NCBI RefSeq assembly: GCF_003435375.1
Contig: NZ_QWGL01000012.1
Coordinates: forward strand, 32,729 to 96,728
Length of the DNA: 64,000 bases
Direction: 5' to 3'
DNA from: Clostridium sp. AM34-11AC
GTDB lineage: Bacteria > Bacillota > Clostridia > Lachnospirales > Lachnospiraceae
Made by a program: the position numbers and the translations under genes. This document shows positions 7,544 through 15,959 of the stretch, in pieces (position 1 is the first letter of the stretch; each line of letters starts with the position of its first letter). The notes below the pieces were generated by a model. It was not told the origin of the DNA, searched no databases, and worked only from the letters and a program-made list of their open reading frames with translations.

Positions 7544-7617
7544 GTAACTGTTCAGCGCCTTCTCCCTGTGTCTCATACGGTCAACGCGGCAAGTGCGCAG
7601 ACCTGCAGAACAGTTAC
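7544..7617 (+). repeat. Dispersed palindromic repeat, copy 3 (internally deleted)
   Basis: A 74-base derivative with GTAACTGTTCAG at the left and GAACAGTTAC at the right. The right interior (TACGGTCA followed by GTGCGCAGACC) is kept, while the central GCAAAAATCC hairpin is missing. It lies between convergent genes, 8 bases from the symporter stop codon. Confidence 0.8.
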
Positions 7618-7625
7618 TTTATTTC

Positions 7626-9017
7626 TTACTTATTTGTCTTTTTCTCCTCATACTCCTTCAGCGCCCGCAGTGCCTCCCCTGACAGCGGAAACAGCACTAT
7701 CAGGTTAAACACCGTCATAAGACCAACGCCCACGTCTCCGAGATCCCACACCACCGTGTACGCCTGCAGTCCGCCGACGAACAGCATGATCAAAGCAAAG
7801 ATCTTGTAGAGTGTCTGATAAATCCAACGGTTTCCGAACAGGTACGCCACATTGGATCTCGCGTAGAACAGGATTCCCAGGAACGTGGAAAAGCTGAATA
7901 GCGCCAGTGTTACAGCGATAAATATTACGCCAATGTCCCCCATATAGTAGCTCATGACTTTCTGTAAAAGATCCATTCCCGCAAGCCCCGTCGTCAGTTC
8001 TTCCGGGACGAGCAGCATGATCATCGCCGTGCAGCTGCAGATCACGATGGTGTCGATAAATACGCCAAGCGCCTGCACGAGACCGACCTTTACCGGATCG
8101 CTCTCATCCGCCGCAGCCGCCGCGCATGGTGCGGAACCGGAACCAGCCTCATTGGAGAACAGGCCGCGCTTCACGCCGTTCATGAGCACCGCGCCAAAGC
8201 CGCCCGCCGCGATCTGGCGGAGTCCGAAGGCTTCCGCAAAGATCCTCGCAAACACGCCAGGAACGCTGCTCAAATGGGTCGCGATGATAAACAGGGTGAT
8301 CACAAAATAGCAGCCCGCCATGATCGGAACGATCACATCAAGGGCGCGGACTGTAGCGTTCTTTCTCATAACGATCACCGCAGAGATCACGACGAGGACT
8401 ACCGTCGTCACGAGCGGCGAAATTCCGAAGGCATTCTCAAATGCCGACGCCACAGAGTTGCTGATGACCTGGCTGATTCCACCCCAGCAGATCAGGCCAG
8501 ACAGCGCAAACAGGACCGCGATCACGGAGCGTTTCAGTTTTTTCTTTCTCACCCGCTCCGCATAGCTGTGGATATAGTAAGCCGGACCACCGTGGTAACC
8601 GCTGTAGAGCGGGTCCTTTTCCTTATAAAGCTGCGCTAAAGCCGCCTCCACAAACGCTGTGGAGGCCCCAATCGCTGCCGATAACCACATCCAGAACACA
8701 GCACCGGCACCGCCTGCCGAGATCGCCGCAACGACTCCCACGAGGTTTCCCATTCCTACTCGGGTCGCTGTGGACACAAACAAAGTCTGGATCGGTGACA
8801 GGCCGCCTTCCTCCTGTTTCTTTCCGTTCAAAGCCCGGATCATGTCCGGAAACAGGCGGACCGGAAGAAATCTTGTCCGAAGCGTAAAATAGACTCCCGT
8901 TGGAATTAAAAGCAAAACAAGAAGCGGAATCCCGATCCCATTTCCGTTCCCCAGCGGAATCGTAAACAGGTCTCCCCATAAGAAGCGGTACACCGCTTCG
9001 ATAACTGCTGTTACCAT
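7626..9017 (-). CDS. AGCS family alanine/glycine:cation symporter
   Basis: A 463-residue membrane protein of the sodium:alanine symporter family, which imports alanine or glycine with Na+ (or H+). It has about 11 hydrophobic segments and the family signature GMGNLVGVVAAISAGGAGAV (residues ~88-107), plus the YHGGPAYYI segment. The ATG has AAGGAG 11 bases upstream; the longer frame adds 23 residues with no support. The promoter at 9138-9167 has perfect hexamers, implying strong constitutive expression. No substrate-pathway neighbour sharpens the specificity; tcdA and the diaminopropionate lyase lie upstream on the same strand but behind their own terminator. Confidence 0.93.
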   Translation of the reverse strand: MVTAVIEAVYRFLWGDLFTIPLGNGNGIGIPLLVLLLIPTGVYFTLRTRFLPVRLFPDMIRALNGKKQEEGGLSPIQTLFVSTATRVGMGNLVGVVAAISAGGAGAVFWMWLSAAIGASTAFVEAALAQLYKEKDPLYSGYHGGPAYYIHSYAERVRKKKLKRSVIAVLFALSGLICWGGISQVISNSVASAFENAFGISPLVTTVVLVVISAVIVMRKNATVRALDVIVPIMAGCYFVITLFIIATHLSSVPGVFARIFAEAFGLRQIAAGGFGAVLMNGVKRGLFSNEAGSGSAPCAAAAADESDPVKVGLVQALGVFIDTIVICSCTAMIMLLVPEELTTGLAGMDLLQKVMSYYMGDIGVIFIAVTLALFSFSTFLGILFYARSNVAYLFGNRWIYQTLYKIFALIMLFVGGLQAYTVVWDLGDVGVGLMTVFNLIVLFPLSGEALRALKEYEEKKTNK

Positions 9018-9137
9018 AAGTAAATTTTCTCCTTTTCGATATAACATGACAGACAGGCACCCGCTCCCCCAAAGCGTACTTTTCAAGCTTCAATACTAAA
9101 ACGCGCCAGTCTGTTAAATTGGCATGTACAAGTTTTT

Positions 9138-9167
9138 ATTATACACGTTTATAATGTGTGCTGTCAA
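9138..9167 (-). promoter_or_regulatory. Consensus sigma-A promoter for the AGCS symporter
   Basis: On the reverse strand a perfect TTGACA and a perfect TATAAT are separated by 18 bases. The remaining upstream stretch to 9457 shows no gene or strong structure. Confidence 0.88.
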
Positions 9168-9457
9168 ATAATCCTTATGAATAGCTCGTATGTGGGAATG
9201 AATTATCAGTTATATTATGAGGTAAAAAATACGCAGCTATTTTAAGCCCCTCAGGTTATCGCGACTGATCCCCCTCTGTTTCGGTCCCCTGAACAAACGA
9301 CGCTGGTACCCAGCCACTCTGATGCTCATGCGAGTCTGAACTTTATCTTCTTGTCCGTATAAACTATGAGGAGCACGCTTTGCGAGCTTCTCAAGTTATT
9401 GCGGCAGTCTCCAAGGTCTCATTCAATCATGGACTTTGGCTCGTTGCTCGCGTAAAT

Positions 9458-9489
9458 AAAAAAGGACACCTCTTTGGTATCCTTTTTCA
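9458..9489 (-). terminator. Rho-independent terminator after tcdA
   Basis: Read on the reverse strand, AAAAAGGATACC and GGTGTCCTTTTTT form a short stem followed by a T run, 40 bases past the tcdA stop. Confidence 0.8.
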
Positions 9490-9531
9490 TCTTTCTAAAT
9501 GCAGTTTAAATTCATGCTGCCCCAAAGAAAA

Positions 9532-10320
9532 CTACGCGTTCTCCTGCTGCTCCGCTTTCTTCGGCGGCATCACACAGAGATCCTTCACGACCTCCCCCGC
9601 CAGGATCAGTCCCGCAACGGACGGAACAAACGCGATACTTCCAGGAATTGCGCGGCGCTCGGTGCATTTATGCTTTGCGCCCGGCGGGCAGATACAGTTT
9701 TTCCGGCAGCTGATGCTCATGTCTTCCTGCTGCTCTACCGGCGGCTCTGTGGAATAAACCACCTTTAATTTCTTCACTCCGCGCTTCTTTAACTCGCGGC
9801 GCATGACCTTCGCAAGCGGACACATGCTGGTCTTATAGATATCTGCCACATGGAACTGTGTCGGGTCCAGCTTGTTTCCTGCCCCCATGCTGCTGATGAC
9901 CGGAATCTCGCAGCTGATGGCTCTCATGATGATCTCAAGCTTTGCTGTCACGGTGTCCACAGCATCCACCACATAGGAATACTCCGTGAAATCAAATTCG
10001 TCGGCGTTTTCCGGAAGGTAAAAGCACTTTCTAACCTCCACCTGGGCGTCCGGGTTGATTTCCAGGATCCGGTCACGCATGACCTCCGCCTTGTACTGTC
10101 CGATGGTCTTTCTCGTCGCGATGATCTGGCGGTTGATGTTCGTGAGGCAGACCTTATCGTCATCCACCAGCACAAAAGAGCCGACTCCGCTCCTCGCCAG
10201 CGCTTCAGCCACATATCCGCCGACTCCGCCGATACCAAAGATCGCCACCTTTGCCTTCGCGAGACGGTCCATATTTTCTGCTCCTAAAAGGAGCTGTGTC
10301 CTTGAGAACTGATTTAACAT
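9532..10320 (-). CDS. tcdA: tRNA threonylcarbamoyladenosine dehydratase (ThiF/MoeB-like)
   Basis: A 262-residue E1-like enzyme that dehydrates t6A at position 37 of ANN-decoding tRNAs to the cyclic form, using ATP. It shows the nucleotide-binding segment VAIFGIGGVGGYVAEALARS (residues ~25-44) and the LVDDDKVCLTNINRQI motif of the ThiF fold. The C-terminal third has a Cys cluster (SCRKNCICPPGAKHKC). The start MLNQFSRTQ has GGAG six bases upstream; the 28 additional upstream residues overlap the promoter at 10363. YgdL and CsdL are older names for this family. Confidence 0.92.
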   Translation of the reverse strand: MLNQFSRTQLLLGAENMDRLAKAKVAIFGIGGVGGYVAEALARSGVGSFVLVDDDKVCLTNINRQIIATRKTIGQYKAEVMRDRILEINPDAQVEVRKCFYLPENADEFDFTEYSYVVDAVDTVTAKLEIIMRAISCEIPVISSMGAGNKLDPTQFHVADIYKTSMCPLAKVMRRELKKRGVKKLKVVYSTEPPVEQQEDMSISCRKNCICPPGAKHKCTERRAIPGSIAFVPSVAGLILAGEVVKDLCVMPPKKAEQQENA

Positions 10321-10362
10321 ATCTAACTCCAATCCTGTCTGTACTTCAATTGACCAGATACC

Positions 10363-10391
10363 ATTATACCCACTAGTTTGATATGTGTAAA
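10363..10391 (-). promoter_or_regulatory. Predicted sigma-A promoter for tcdA
   Basis: On the reverse strand TTTACA and TATAAT are separated by 17 bases, ~43 bases before the tcdA start. Confidence 0.8.
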
Positions 10392-10480
10392 GAGAGTGCT
10401 TCATTATTTCGCGATTTCACCACTCGATCAGTTACTGACATTGCACGTGTACAGTACCCTCAATCACTTTGTTGTTAGAC

Positions 10481-11701
10481 TTACGGCAACGGATACGCCC
10501 CGCACTCCACAATATTCCGATAGGACACAGGATCCGTATCACCTTCCGTGTTGATCAGCAGGATCACGGAATCCGCTCCCAGTCCCAGCGCCTTTCTCGC
10601 AGCCTCAAGTTCCGGGCGTTCCAACAGCATCAGTACAGCTCCCATAGTCGATGCCCCGGATTCGCCGGATACGATCACCGGGTCATACCCCGCCGGCTTT
10701 GCGTATGCCCGCATGGCATGGGCAGCCGCATAGTCTTTACAGGTGATGTAAGCCGCAGGAACCGATTTTAACACCGGCCAGATAGATTTACACGGTGTTC
10801 CGCAGTTTAATCCCGCCATGATGGTCTCCGGCGCTCCGTCCACCGAGCAAAGTTCCCCTGCTTCCCCGGATCTAAAAATACAATCCGCCACGTCCGGCTC
10901 CACGATCATGATCTTCGGTGCTTTCTCCCCGTAATGGTTTACAAGATATCCTGCGACAGCCCCCGCCATGGAGCCGACGCCTGCCTGCAAAAACACATGG
11001 GTCGGAATCTCTCCCGCTGCCTCGGTCTGCTCCGCCGCCTCCGACGCCATGGTAAGATACCCGTCCATAATCCAGCCTGGGATCTCCTCATATCCGTCCC
11101 AGGAAGTATCCTGGATCAGGAACCACCCGTGCTCCTCACTCATCTTCTTCGCGTATTTTACCGTATCATCGTAATTCCAGTCTGTGACTGTCACCTCCGC
11201 CGGACCAGCCTGCCGTACAGCCTCCTCACGGGCCTTTACGGTGCCTTTCGGCATATAGACGTAAGCATGTGCCCCAAAGAGCCCGGAAGCCCAGGAAACG
11301 CCCTTTCCGTGGTTTCCATCCGTCGCCGTCACAAACGTGTACTTCGCAGTCTTTTCCCGCACATCCGCTTTCTGAAATTCCGAAAAATCCACCTTTCCTG
11401 GATCAAGCCCCAGCTCCCGGCACAGGATCCGAAACATCGCATACGTTCCGCCCAGTCCCTTAAACGCCTTCATCCCGAACCGCTCCGCCTCGTTCTTCAC
11501 AAAGATTCCTTTTACACCAAGCTTGCCGCCAAGCCCCCGCAGTTGCACCATAGGTGTCCGGTTATACGCCGGAATACTCTCATGAAATCTCCTCGTCTCC
11601 TTCGCCTTTCCCTCAGAAAACGCCGAAAGATCCACCTGATCCACTTCCGGTACATTCATCAAAACTTTTGTTCCGTATTCCTCTTCTAATTTCTTTGCCA
11701 T
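10481..11701 (-). CDS. dpaL: Diaminopropionate ammonia-lyase
   Basis: A 406-residue PLP enzyme of fold type II that converts 2,3-diaminopropionate to pyruvate and two ammonia. It shows the NEAERFGMKAFKGLGG motif with the PLP lysine (Lys81 most likely), the substrate-loop segment TATDGNHGKG (~129-138) and glycine-rich phosphate-binding segments. Length matches E. coli YgeX. AAAGGGG precedes the ATG. In other anaerobes the gene often sits with purine or amino acid catabolic genes; here it stands alone between tcdA and the pur cluster. No clear terminator follows its stop. Confidence 0.93.
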   Translation of the reverse strand: MAKKLEEEYGTKVLMNVPEVDQVDLSAFSEGKAKETRRFHESIPAYNRTPMVQLRGLGGKLGVKGIFVKNEAERFGMKAFKGLGGTYAMFRILCRELGLDPGKVDFSEFQKADVREKTAKYTFVTATDGNHGKGVSWASGLFGAHAYVYMPKGTVKAREEAVRQAGPAEVTVTDWNYDDTVKYAKKMSEEHGWFLIQDTSWDGYEEIPGWIMDGYLTMASEAAEQTEAAGEIPTHVFLQAGVGSMAGAVAGYLVNHYGEKAPKIMIVEPDVADCIFRSGEAGELCSVDGAPETIMAGLNCGTPCKSIWPVLKSVPAAYITCKDYAAAHAMRAYAKPAGYDPVIVSGESGASTMGAVLMLLERPELEAARKALGLGADSVILLINTEGDTDPVSYRNIVECGAYPLP

Positions 11702-11779
11702 AAGAATCCCCTTTCCACGATCTTTCAATTATAAAATTATAACATACGTGCCATAAATTCGCAGTAAAAATCCGGATAT

Positions 11780-11824
11780 TAAAAAGGAAGACCCTTCACG
11801 AATCTCTCCACAAAAGGTCTTCCT
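11780..11824 (-). terminator. Rho-independent terminator after purD
   Basis: On the reverse strand AGGAAGACC pairs with GGTCTTCCT around a ~24-base loop and is followed by TTTTT, closing the purEMND cluster. Confidence 0.88.
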
Positions 11825-11853
11825 CCTATACTTTTTCACACATCACAATCGGC

Positions 11854-13131
11854 TTACGCCTCTTCGATCGCCTTACCAATATCATGTCTCATGTACTTAT
11901 TCTCAAAAGAGATCCATTCCGTCGCCTCATAAGCTTTCTTTCTGGCTTCCTTCAGATCTTTTCCTGTGGCGGTCACGCCGAGGACACGACCGCCGTTGGT
12001 GACGATCTGGCCGTTTTCGTTGAATTTTGTGCCAGAGTGGAAGACATAGTAATCGTCTTTTCCCTTGAACTTCTCAAGTCCCTCGATCGGGAATCCTTTT
12101 TTATACTCTACCGGGTAGCCGTCGGACGCTAAGATCACACATACTGTCGCGCGGTCATTGTCGAACTTTAAGTCGACCTGATCGAGCGTTCCGTCGATAC
12201 ATGCCTCGAAGACGTCCACGATATCGTTTTCCAGCCTCGGGAGAACGACCTGTGCCTCCGGGTCACCGAATCTCGCATTGTACTCCAGGACCTTCGGTCC
12301 GTCCGGGGTCAGCATGAGACCGAAGAAGATAACTCCCTTGAACGGTCTTCCCTCTGCCTTCATGGCGTCAACGGTCGGCTGGTAGATATATTTCTTACAG
12401 AACTCGTCGACTTCCTTCGTGTAGAACGGGCTCGGAGAGAAGTTGCCCATACCGCCGGTATTTAAGCCCTGGTCGCCGTCCTTCGCACGCTTGTGATCCT
12501 GGGCGGAGCTCATGATCTTCACGATATTTCCGTCCACGAAGGACAGTACGGATACCTCACGGCCTGTCATAAACTCCTCGATGACGATCTCATCACCCGC
12601 GGAGCCGAACTTCTTATCCATCATCAGGGTCTTAACGCCCTCTTTTGCCTCTTCCAATGTCTGGCAGATCAGAACGCCCTTTCCAAGCGCAAGACCGTCT
12701 GCCTTCAGTACGATCGGCATCTTTGCGGTCTCAAGATACTCCAGCGCCTTTTCCGGGTCTGTAAATGTCTCATAAGCCGCTGTCGGGATATTGTACTTCT
12801 TCATAAGGTCCTTGGAGAATGCCTTGGAACCCTCGAGGATCGCCGCGTTCTTTCTCGGTCCGAATACACGGAGTCCCTCTTTCTCGAAGACATCAACGAT
12901 TCCGCCTACAAGCGGATCATCCATACCGATCACGGTAAGATCGATCTCTTTTTCTTTCGCGAAAGCAACTAATTTATCAAATTCCATGGCACCGATCGGC
13001 ACGCACTCCGCTACTTCAGAAATACCTGCATTGCCCGGTGCACAGTAGATCTTATCGACCTTCTTGCTCTGTGCGACCTTCCATGCGATCGCATGCTCTC
13101 TTCCGCCGCTGCCAACGATTAAAACCTTCAT
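11854..13131 (-). CDS. purD: Phosphoribosylamine-glycine ligase
   Basis: A 425-residue ATP-grasp enzyme for the second step of purine synthesis (phosphoribosylamine + glycine + ATP to GAR). It begins MKVLIVGSGGREHAIAWKVA, a hallmark N-terminus; the ATP-grasp core follows, including ADGLALGKGV, the GGMGNFSPSPFY segment and the EYNARFGDPEAQ metal/ATP site. AGGAGG is 9 bases before the ATG; the longer open frame runs into purN and is not the start. It is the last gene of purE-purM-purN-purD and is followed by a terminator. Confidence 0.97.
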   Translation of the reverse strand: MKVLIVGSGGREHAIAWKVAQSKKVDKIYCAPGNAGISEVAECVPIGAMEFDKLVAFAKEKEIDLTVIGMDDPLVGGIVDVFEKEGLRVFGPRKNAAILEGSKAFSKDLMKKYNIPTAAYETFTDPEKALEYLETAKMPIVLKADGLALGKGVLICQTLEEAKEGVKTLMMDKKFGSAGDEIVIEEFMTGREVSVLSFVDGNIVKIMSSAQDHKRAKDGDQGLNTGGMGNFSPSPFYTKEVDEFCKKYIYQPTVDAMKAEGRPFKGVIFFGLMLTPDGPKVLEYNARFGDPEAQVVLPRLENDIVDVFEACIDGTLDQVDLKFDNDRATVCVILASDGYPVEYKKGFPIEGLEKFKGKDDYYVFHSGTKFNENGQIVTNGGRVLGVTATGKDLKEARKKAYEATEWISFENKYMRHDIGKAIEEA

Positions 13132-13211
13132 CCGTTTTTCCTCCTGCTTATCAGTGAAGCCGTTCCTGTATACGCCCCGCGCAGCCAGGAACGGCTGTCT
13201 TCTATCCTGTA

Positions 13212-13805
13212 TCAGATCTCTCCGTTTGCGATCATGTCGATGGCCTTCGGCAGGATCTTCCACTCTGCCTGTTCCATGACGCGGCGCTGAAGGACCTCCG
13301 GCGTGTCACCTTTTTCCACTTCAACAGCCTTCTGTAAGATGATCGGACCGGAATCCATTCCCTCGTCCACAAAATGTACCGTCGCACCGGTGATCTTTAC
13401 ACCTCTCCGAAGAGCAGCCTCATGGACCTTCAGTCCGTAGAAGCCGACACCGCAGAAGGACGGAATCAAAGACGGGTGGATATTGATGATCTTATCTCTG
13501 TATTTTTCGATCATGGCTGCAGGGATCTTCACGAGATATCCTGCCAGCACGATGAGATCCAGCTCATAGGAATCGATTTTAGCAACCAGGGCCTCATTGA
13601 ACTCCTCCCTGGACGCAAAATCCTTCGGTGAAAGACACTCAGCCGGAATCCCATGCTTTTTCGCGCGCTCCAAAGCAAACGCGCCTGCGTTGTTGCTGAT
13701 GACAACCTCTACCTTCGCATTGCGGATCGTTCCCGCGTCGATGGCATCTAAGATCGCCTGAAGATTCGTTCCTCCGCCGGAAACAAGAACGCCGACTCTT
13801 AACAT
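13212..13805 (-). CDS. purN: Phosphoribosylglycinamide formyltransferase (folate-dependent)
   Basis: A 197-residue GAR transformylase that moves a formyl group from 10-formyl-THF to GAR. It has the N-terminal VGVLVSGGGTNLQAILDAI loop, the catalytic NIHPSLIPSFCGVGFYGLKV segment (Asn-x-His) and the HFVDEGMDSGPII motif with the catalytic Asp. Its ATG overlaps the purM stop by 7 bases, so translation is probably coupled. Confidence 0.97.
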   Translation of the reverse strand: MLRVGVLVSGGGTNLQAILDAIDAGTIRNAKVEVVISNNAGAFALERAKKHGIPAECLSPKDFASREEFNEALVAKIDSYELDLIVLAGYLVKIPAAMIEKYRDKIINIHPSLIPSFCGVGFYGLKVHEAALRRGVKITGATVHFVDEGMDSGPIILQKAVEVEKGDTPEVLQRRVMEQAEWKILPKAIDMIANGEI

Positions 13806-14830
13806 AAGGTCACTCCCTTTTCTCCTGCCTCGATGGATCCGATGATGTATGGGATATCTCCTGCTGCCTTCATGGCTGCCATCGTTGTGCGGACATCTTC
13901 CTCAGCGACTGCAACGACCATGCCGATTCCCATGTTGAAGGTATTGTACATGATCTTCTCATCGATCTCGCCCTTTTTCTGCATCAGCGGGAAGATCGGC
14001 GGGATCTGGTAGCTGTCTTTATGAATCACAGCGCGGACACCATCCTTTAACATACGCGGAACATTCTCGTAGAAGCCGCCGCCTGTGATATGGCTGCATG
14101 CCTTTACGGTAACGCCTGCTTTTTTCACGTTCTTTAAAGCTTTCACATAGATTCTTGTCGGAGCGAGAAGTGTCTCACCAAGAGTCTTTCCAAGCTCGTC
14201 GTAATATGTATTTAAGCCCTCCGCAGTCATCTCTTTCTCAAATACCTTGCGGACAAGAGAGAAACCGTTGGAGTGAACGCCTGTGGAAGCCATTCCGATC
14301 AGCACATCACCCGGCTGAAGATCCTCACCTGTGATCATATCCTTTTTATCGCAGACGCCAACGGAGAAACCTGCAAGGTCATACTCATCCTCTGCCATAA
14401 GACCCGGATGCTCTGCGGTCTCACCGCCGATCAGGGCAGCTTCAGACTGGAGACAGCCTTCCGCAACACCTTTTACGATATCCGCGATCTTTTCCGGATA
14501 GTTCTTGCCGCATGCAATATAGTCTAAGAAGAATAACGGCTCACCGCCTGCACACGCGATATCGTTGACACACATGGCAACTGCATCGATACCGATGGTG
14601 TCATGCTTGTCCATGATCATCGCAAGTTTCACCTTTGTTCCACATCCGTCAGTACCGGAAAGAAGGACCGGCTCCTCCATATCTTTGATCTTTGCGAGGG
14701 AGAATGCACCGGAAAATCCGCCAAGACCACCTAAAACTTCCTCACGCATGGTCTTCTTAACATGCTCTTTCATCAGTTCTACAGACTTGTAACCAGCCTC
14801 GATATCAACTCCGGCTTTCTTGTAATCCAT
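13799..14830 (-). CDS. purM: Phosphoribosylformylglycinamidine cyclo-ligase
   Basis: A 343-residue AIR synthetase that closes the imidazole ring (FGAM + ATP to AIR). Family marks are the DYKKAGVDIEAG start, the LLSGTDGCGTKVKLA segment, GIDAVAMCVNDIACAGGEPL and the ITGGGFYENVPRML motif. AGGAGG precedes the ATG by 9 bases. It lies between purE and purN in a tight cluster; purC, purF and purL are not in the window. Confidence 0.97.
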   Translation of the reverse strand: MDYKKAGVDIEAGYKSVELMKEHVKKTMREEVLGGLGGFSGAFSLAKIKDMEEPVLLSGTDGCGTKVKLAMIMDKHDTIGIDAVAMCVNDIACAGGEPLFFLDYIACGKNYPEKIADIVKGVAEGCLQSEAALIGGETAEHPGLMAEDEYDLAGFSVGVCDKKDMITGEDLQPGDVLIGMASTGVHSNGFSLVRKVFEKEMTAEGLNTYYDELGKTLGETLLAPTRIYVKALKNVKKAGVTVKACSHITGGGFYENVPRMLKDGVRAVIHKDSYQIPPIFPLMQKKGEIDEKIMYNTFNMGIGMVVAVAEEDVRTTMAAMKAAGDIPYIIGSIEAGEKGVTLC

Positions 14831-15038
14831 ATGTATTTCCTCCTGGAGAATCTTATGTTCTCGGACATTCTCTGCACATTCTGCATGTTGCATGCGCGAT
14901 CATGTCCCGATTTCTATATTTTTTATGCTTATATGAGTTTACACTGTGTCTTCATCAGACCCTGCTGGAAACACAATGCCCGGCAGCTACTCACCTTTCT
15001 TTCTGCGGGAACTCTGTTTTTAATATCTCTGTTACTTG

Positions 15039-15557
15039 TCATTTTTTCATGGAAGCAAGATACTCTTTGTATCCGATCTTGTCGAGCTTCTCTGCCTTGC
15101 TCTCAACTTCTGTCTTCATCTTCTCAGAATAAGCTTTTAATTTTTCAAGAAGCTCCGGATCGGATGCCGCAAGGATCTTTGCCGCAAGGATTCCGGCATT
15201 CTTTCCTCCGTTGATCGCTACGGTCGCTACCGGGATTCCGGACGGCATCTGTACGATAGAATAGAGGGAATCCACGCCGCCTAAGTCAGAAGTCTTCATC
15301 GGGATTCCGATGACAGGAAGCGGAAAGATCGCTGCGCACATACCCGGAAGATGAGCTGCCTTGCCTGCGCCGGCGATAATGACCTTCATGCCTTTGCTCT
15401 CGGCGCTCTTCGCGTACTCGAAAAATGTATCCGGCTCTCTGTGAGCGGAAATGATCGTCATTTCAAAATCAATACCAAACTGTTCCAGTACCTCGGCAGC
15501 CTGTGCCATGATCGGCATATCAGAGTCACTGCCCATTACAATTCCAACTTTTGCCAT
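15039..15557 (-). CDS. purE: 5-(carboxyamino)imidazole ribonucleotide mutase
   Basis: A 172-residue class I PurE that rearranges N5-CAIR to CAIR. It shows the VGIVMGSDSDMPIM start, the ISAHREP motif, IIAGAGKAAHLPGM and the VATVAINGGKNAGILAA segment. AAGGAG lies 8 bases before the ATG. It is the first gene of the pur cluster, driven by the promoter at 15642-15670. The 208-base gap before purM holds no gene. I found no purine riboswitch signature in its leader. Confidence 0.96.
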   Translation of the reverse strand: MAKVGIVMGSDSDMPIMAQAAEVLEQFGIDFEMTIISAHREPDTFFEYAKSAESKGMKVIIAGAGKAAHLPGMCAAIFPLPVIGIPMKTSDLGGVDSLYSIVQMPSGIPVATVAINGGKNAGILAAKILAASDPELLEKLKAYSEKMKTEVESKAEKLDKIGYKEYLASMKK

Positions 15558-15641
15558 TGTTTTTTCTCCTTATGAGTGTAACGATTATTGATAAGTAATT
15601 CTAATAAATAGCTTTTTAGTAACAATATTTCCTTATCAATC

Positions 15642-15670
15642 ATAATACAAGGTTTTTTTATGCGCGTCAA
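15642..15670 (-). promoter_or_regulatory. Predicted sigma-A promoter for purEMND
   Basis: On the reverse strand TTGACG and TATTAT are separated by 17 bases, about 85 bases before purE. The A/T-rich leader shows no recognised riboswitch fold. Confidence 0.75.
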
Positions 15671-15799
15671 GTAGGAATCCGTAGATTCTGCCAACTTCAT
15701 GCAGTGATGTGATACTGCAAAATATAATATTCTTCCTATCCATCGGTCTGTCAGCGGCTTTTCCTGGGACCACAAGTGTCCACACTCAGTGTAATTATG

Positions 15800-15845
15800 T
15801 AAAAACACCCTGAAATACATAAATGAATTACATATTTCAGGGTGT
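15800..15845 (-). terminator. Rho-independent terminator after the M29 aminopeptidase
   Basis: On the reverse strand ACACCCTGAAATAT pairs with ATTTCAGGGTGT and TTTTT follows, 115 bases past the aminopeptidase stop. Confidence 0.85.
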
Positions 15846-15923
15846 CCTGTCATCAGCTGCATAACCACTGTGTTCATAATTTTCTCTATGCTATTCCGGT
15901 TTTGCAGTCTGATAAAACTTTTT

Positions 15924-15950
15924 GTAACGATTCTGTATCTTCACAGTTAC
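15924..15950 (+). repeat. Dispersed palindromic repeat, left-end remnant
   Basis: A 27-base stretch that starts GTAAC and ends CTTCACAGTTAC matches the first ~27 bases of the full repeat with a few changes. The rest of the element is absent. It lies just past the stop codon of the aminopeptidase gene. Confidence 0.55.
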
Positions 15951-15959
15951 AACTTTTTC

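Noticed and set aside
10934..11689. 251-codon plus-strand frame inside dpaL
   Set aside because: It is antisense to a clear PLP enzyme, with no ribosome binding site and an atypical Pro/Arg/Ser/His-rich composition.
15558..15670. Purine riboswitch ahead of purE
   Set aside because: The leader is short and A/T-rich and lacks the conserved three-stem purine aptamer core.
15536..15877. 113-codon reverse-strand frame before purE
   Set aside because: It overlaps the purE promoter and start and the aminopeptidase terminator, and has no ribosome binding site or family resemblance.
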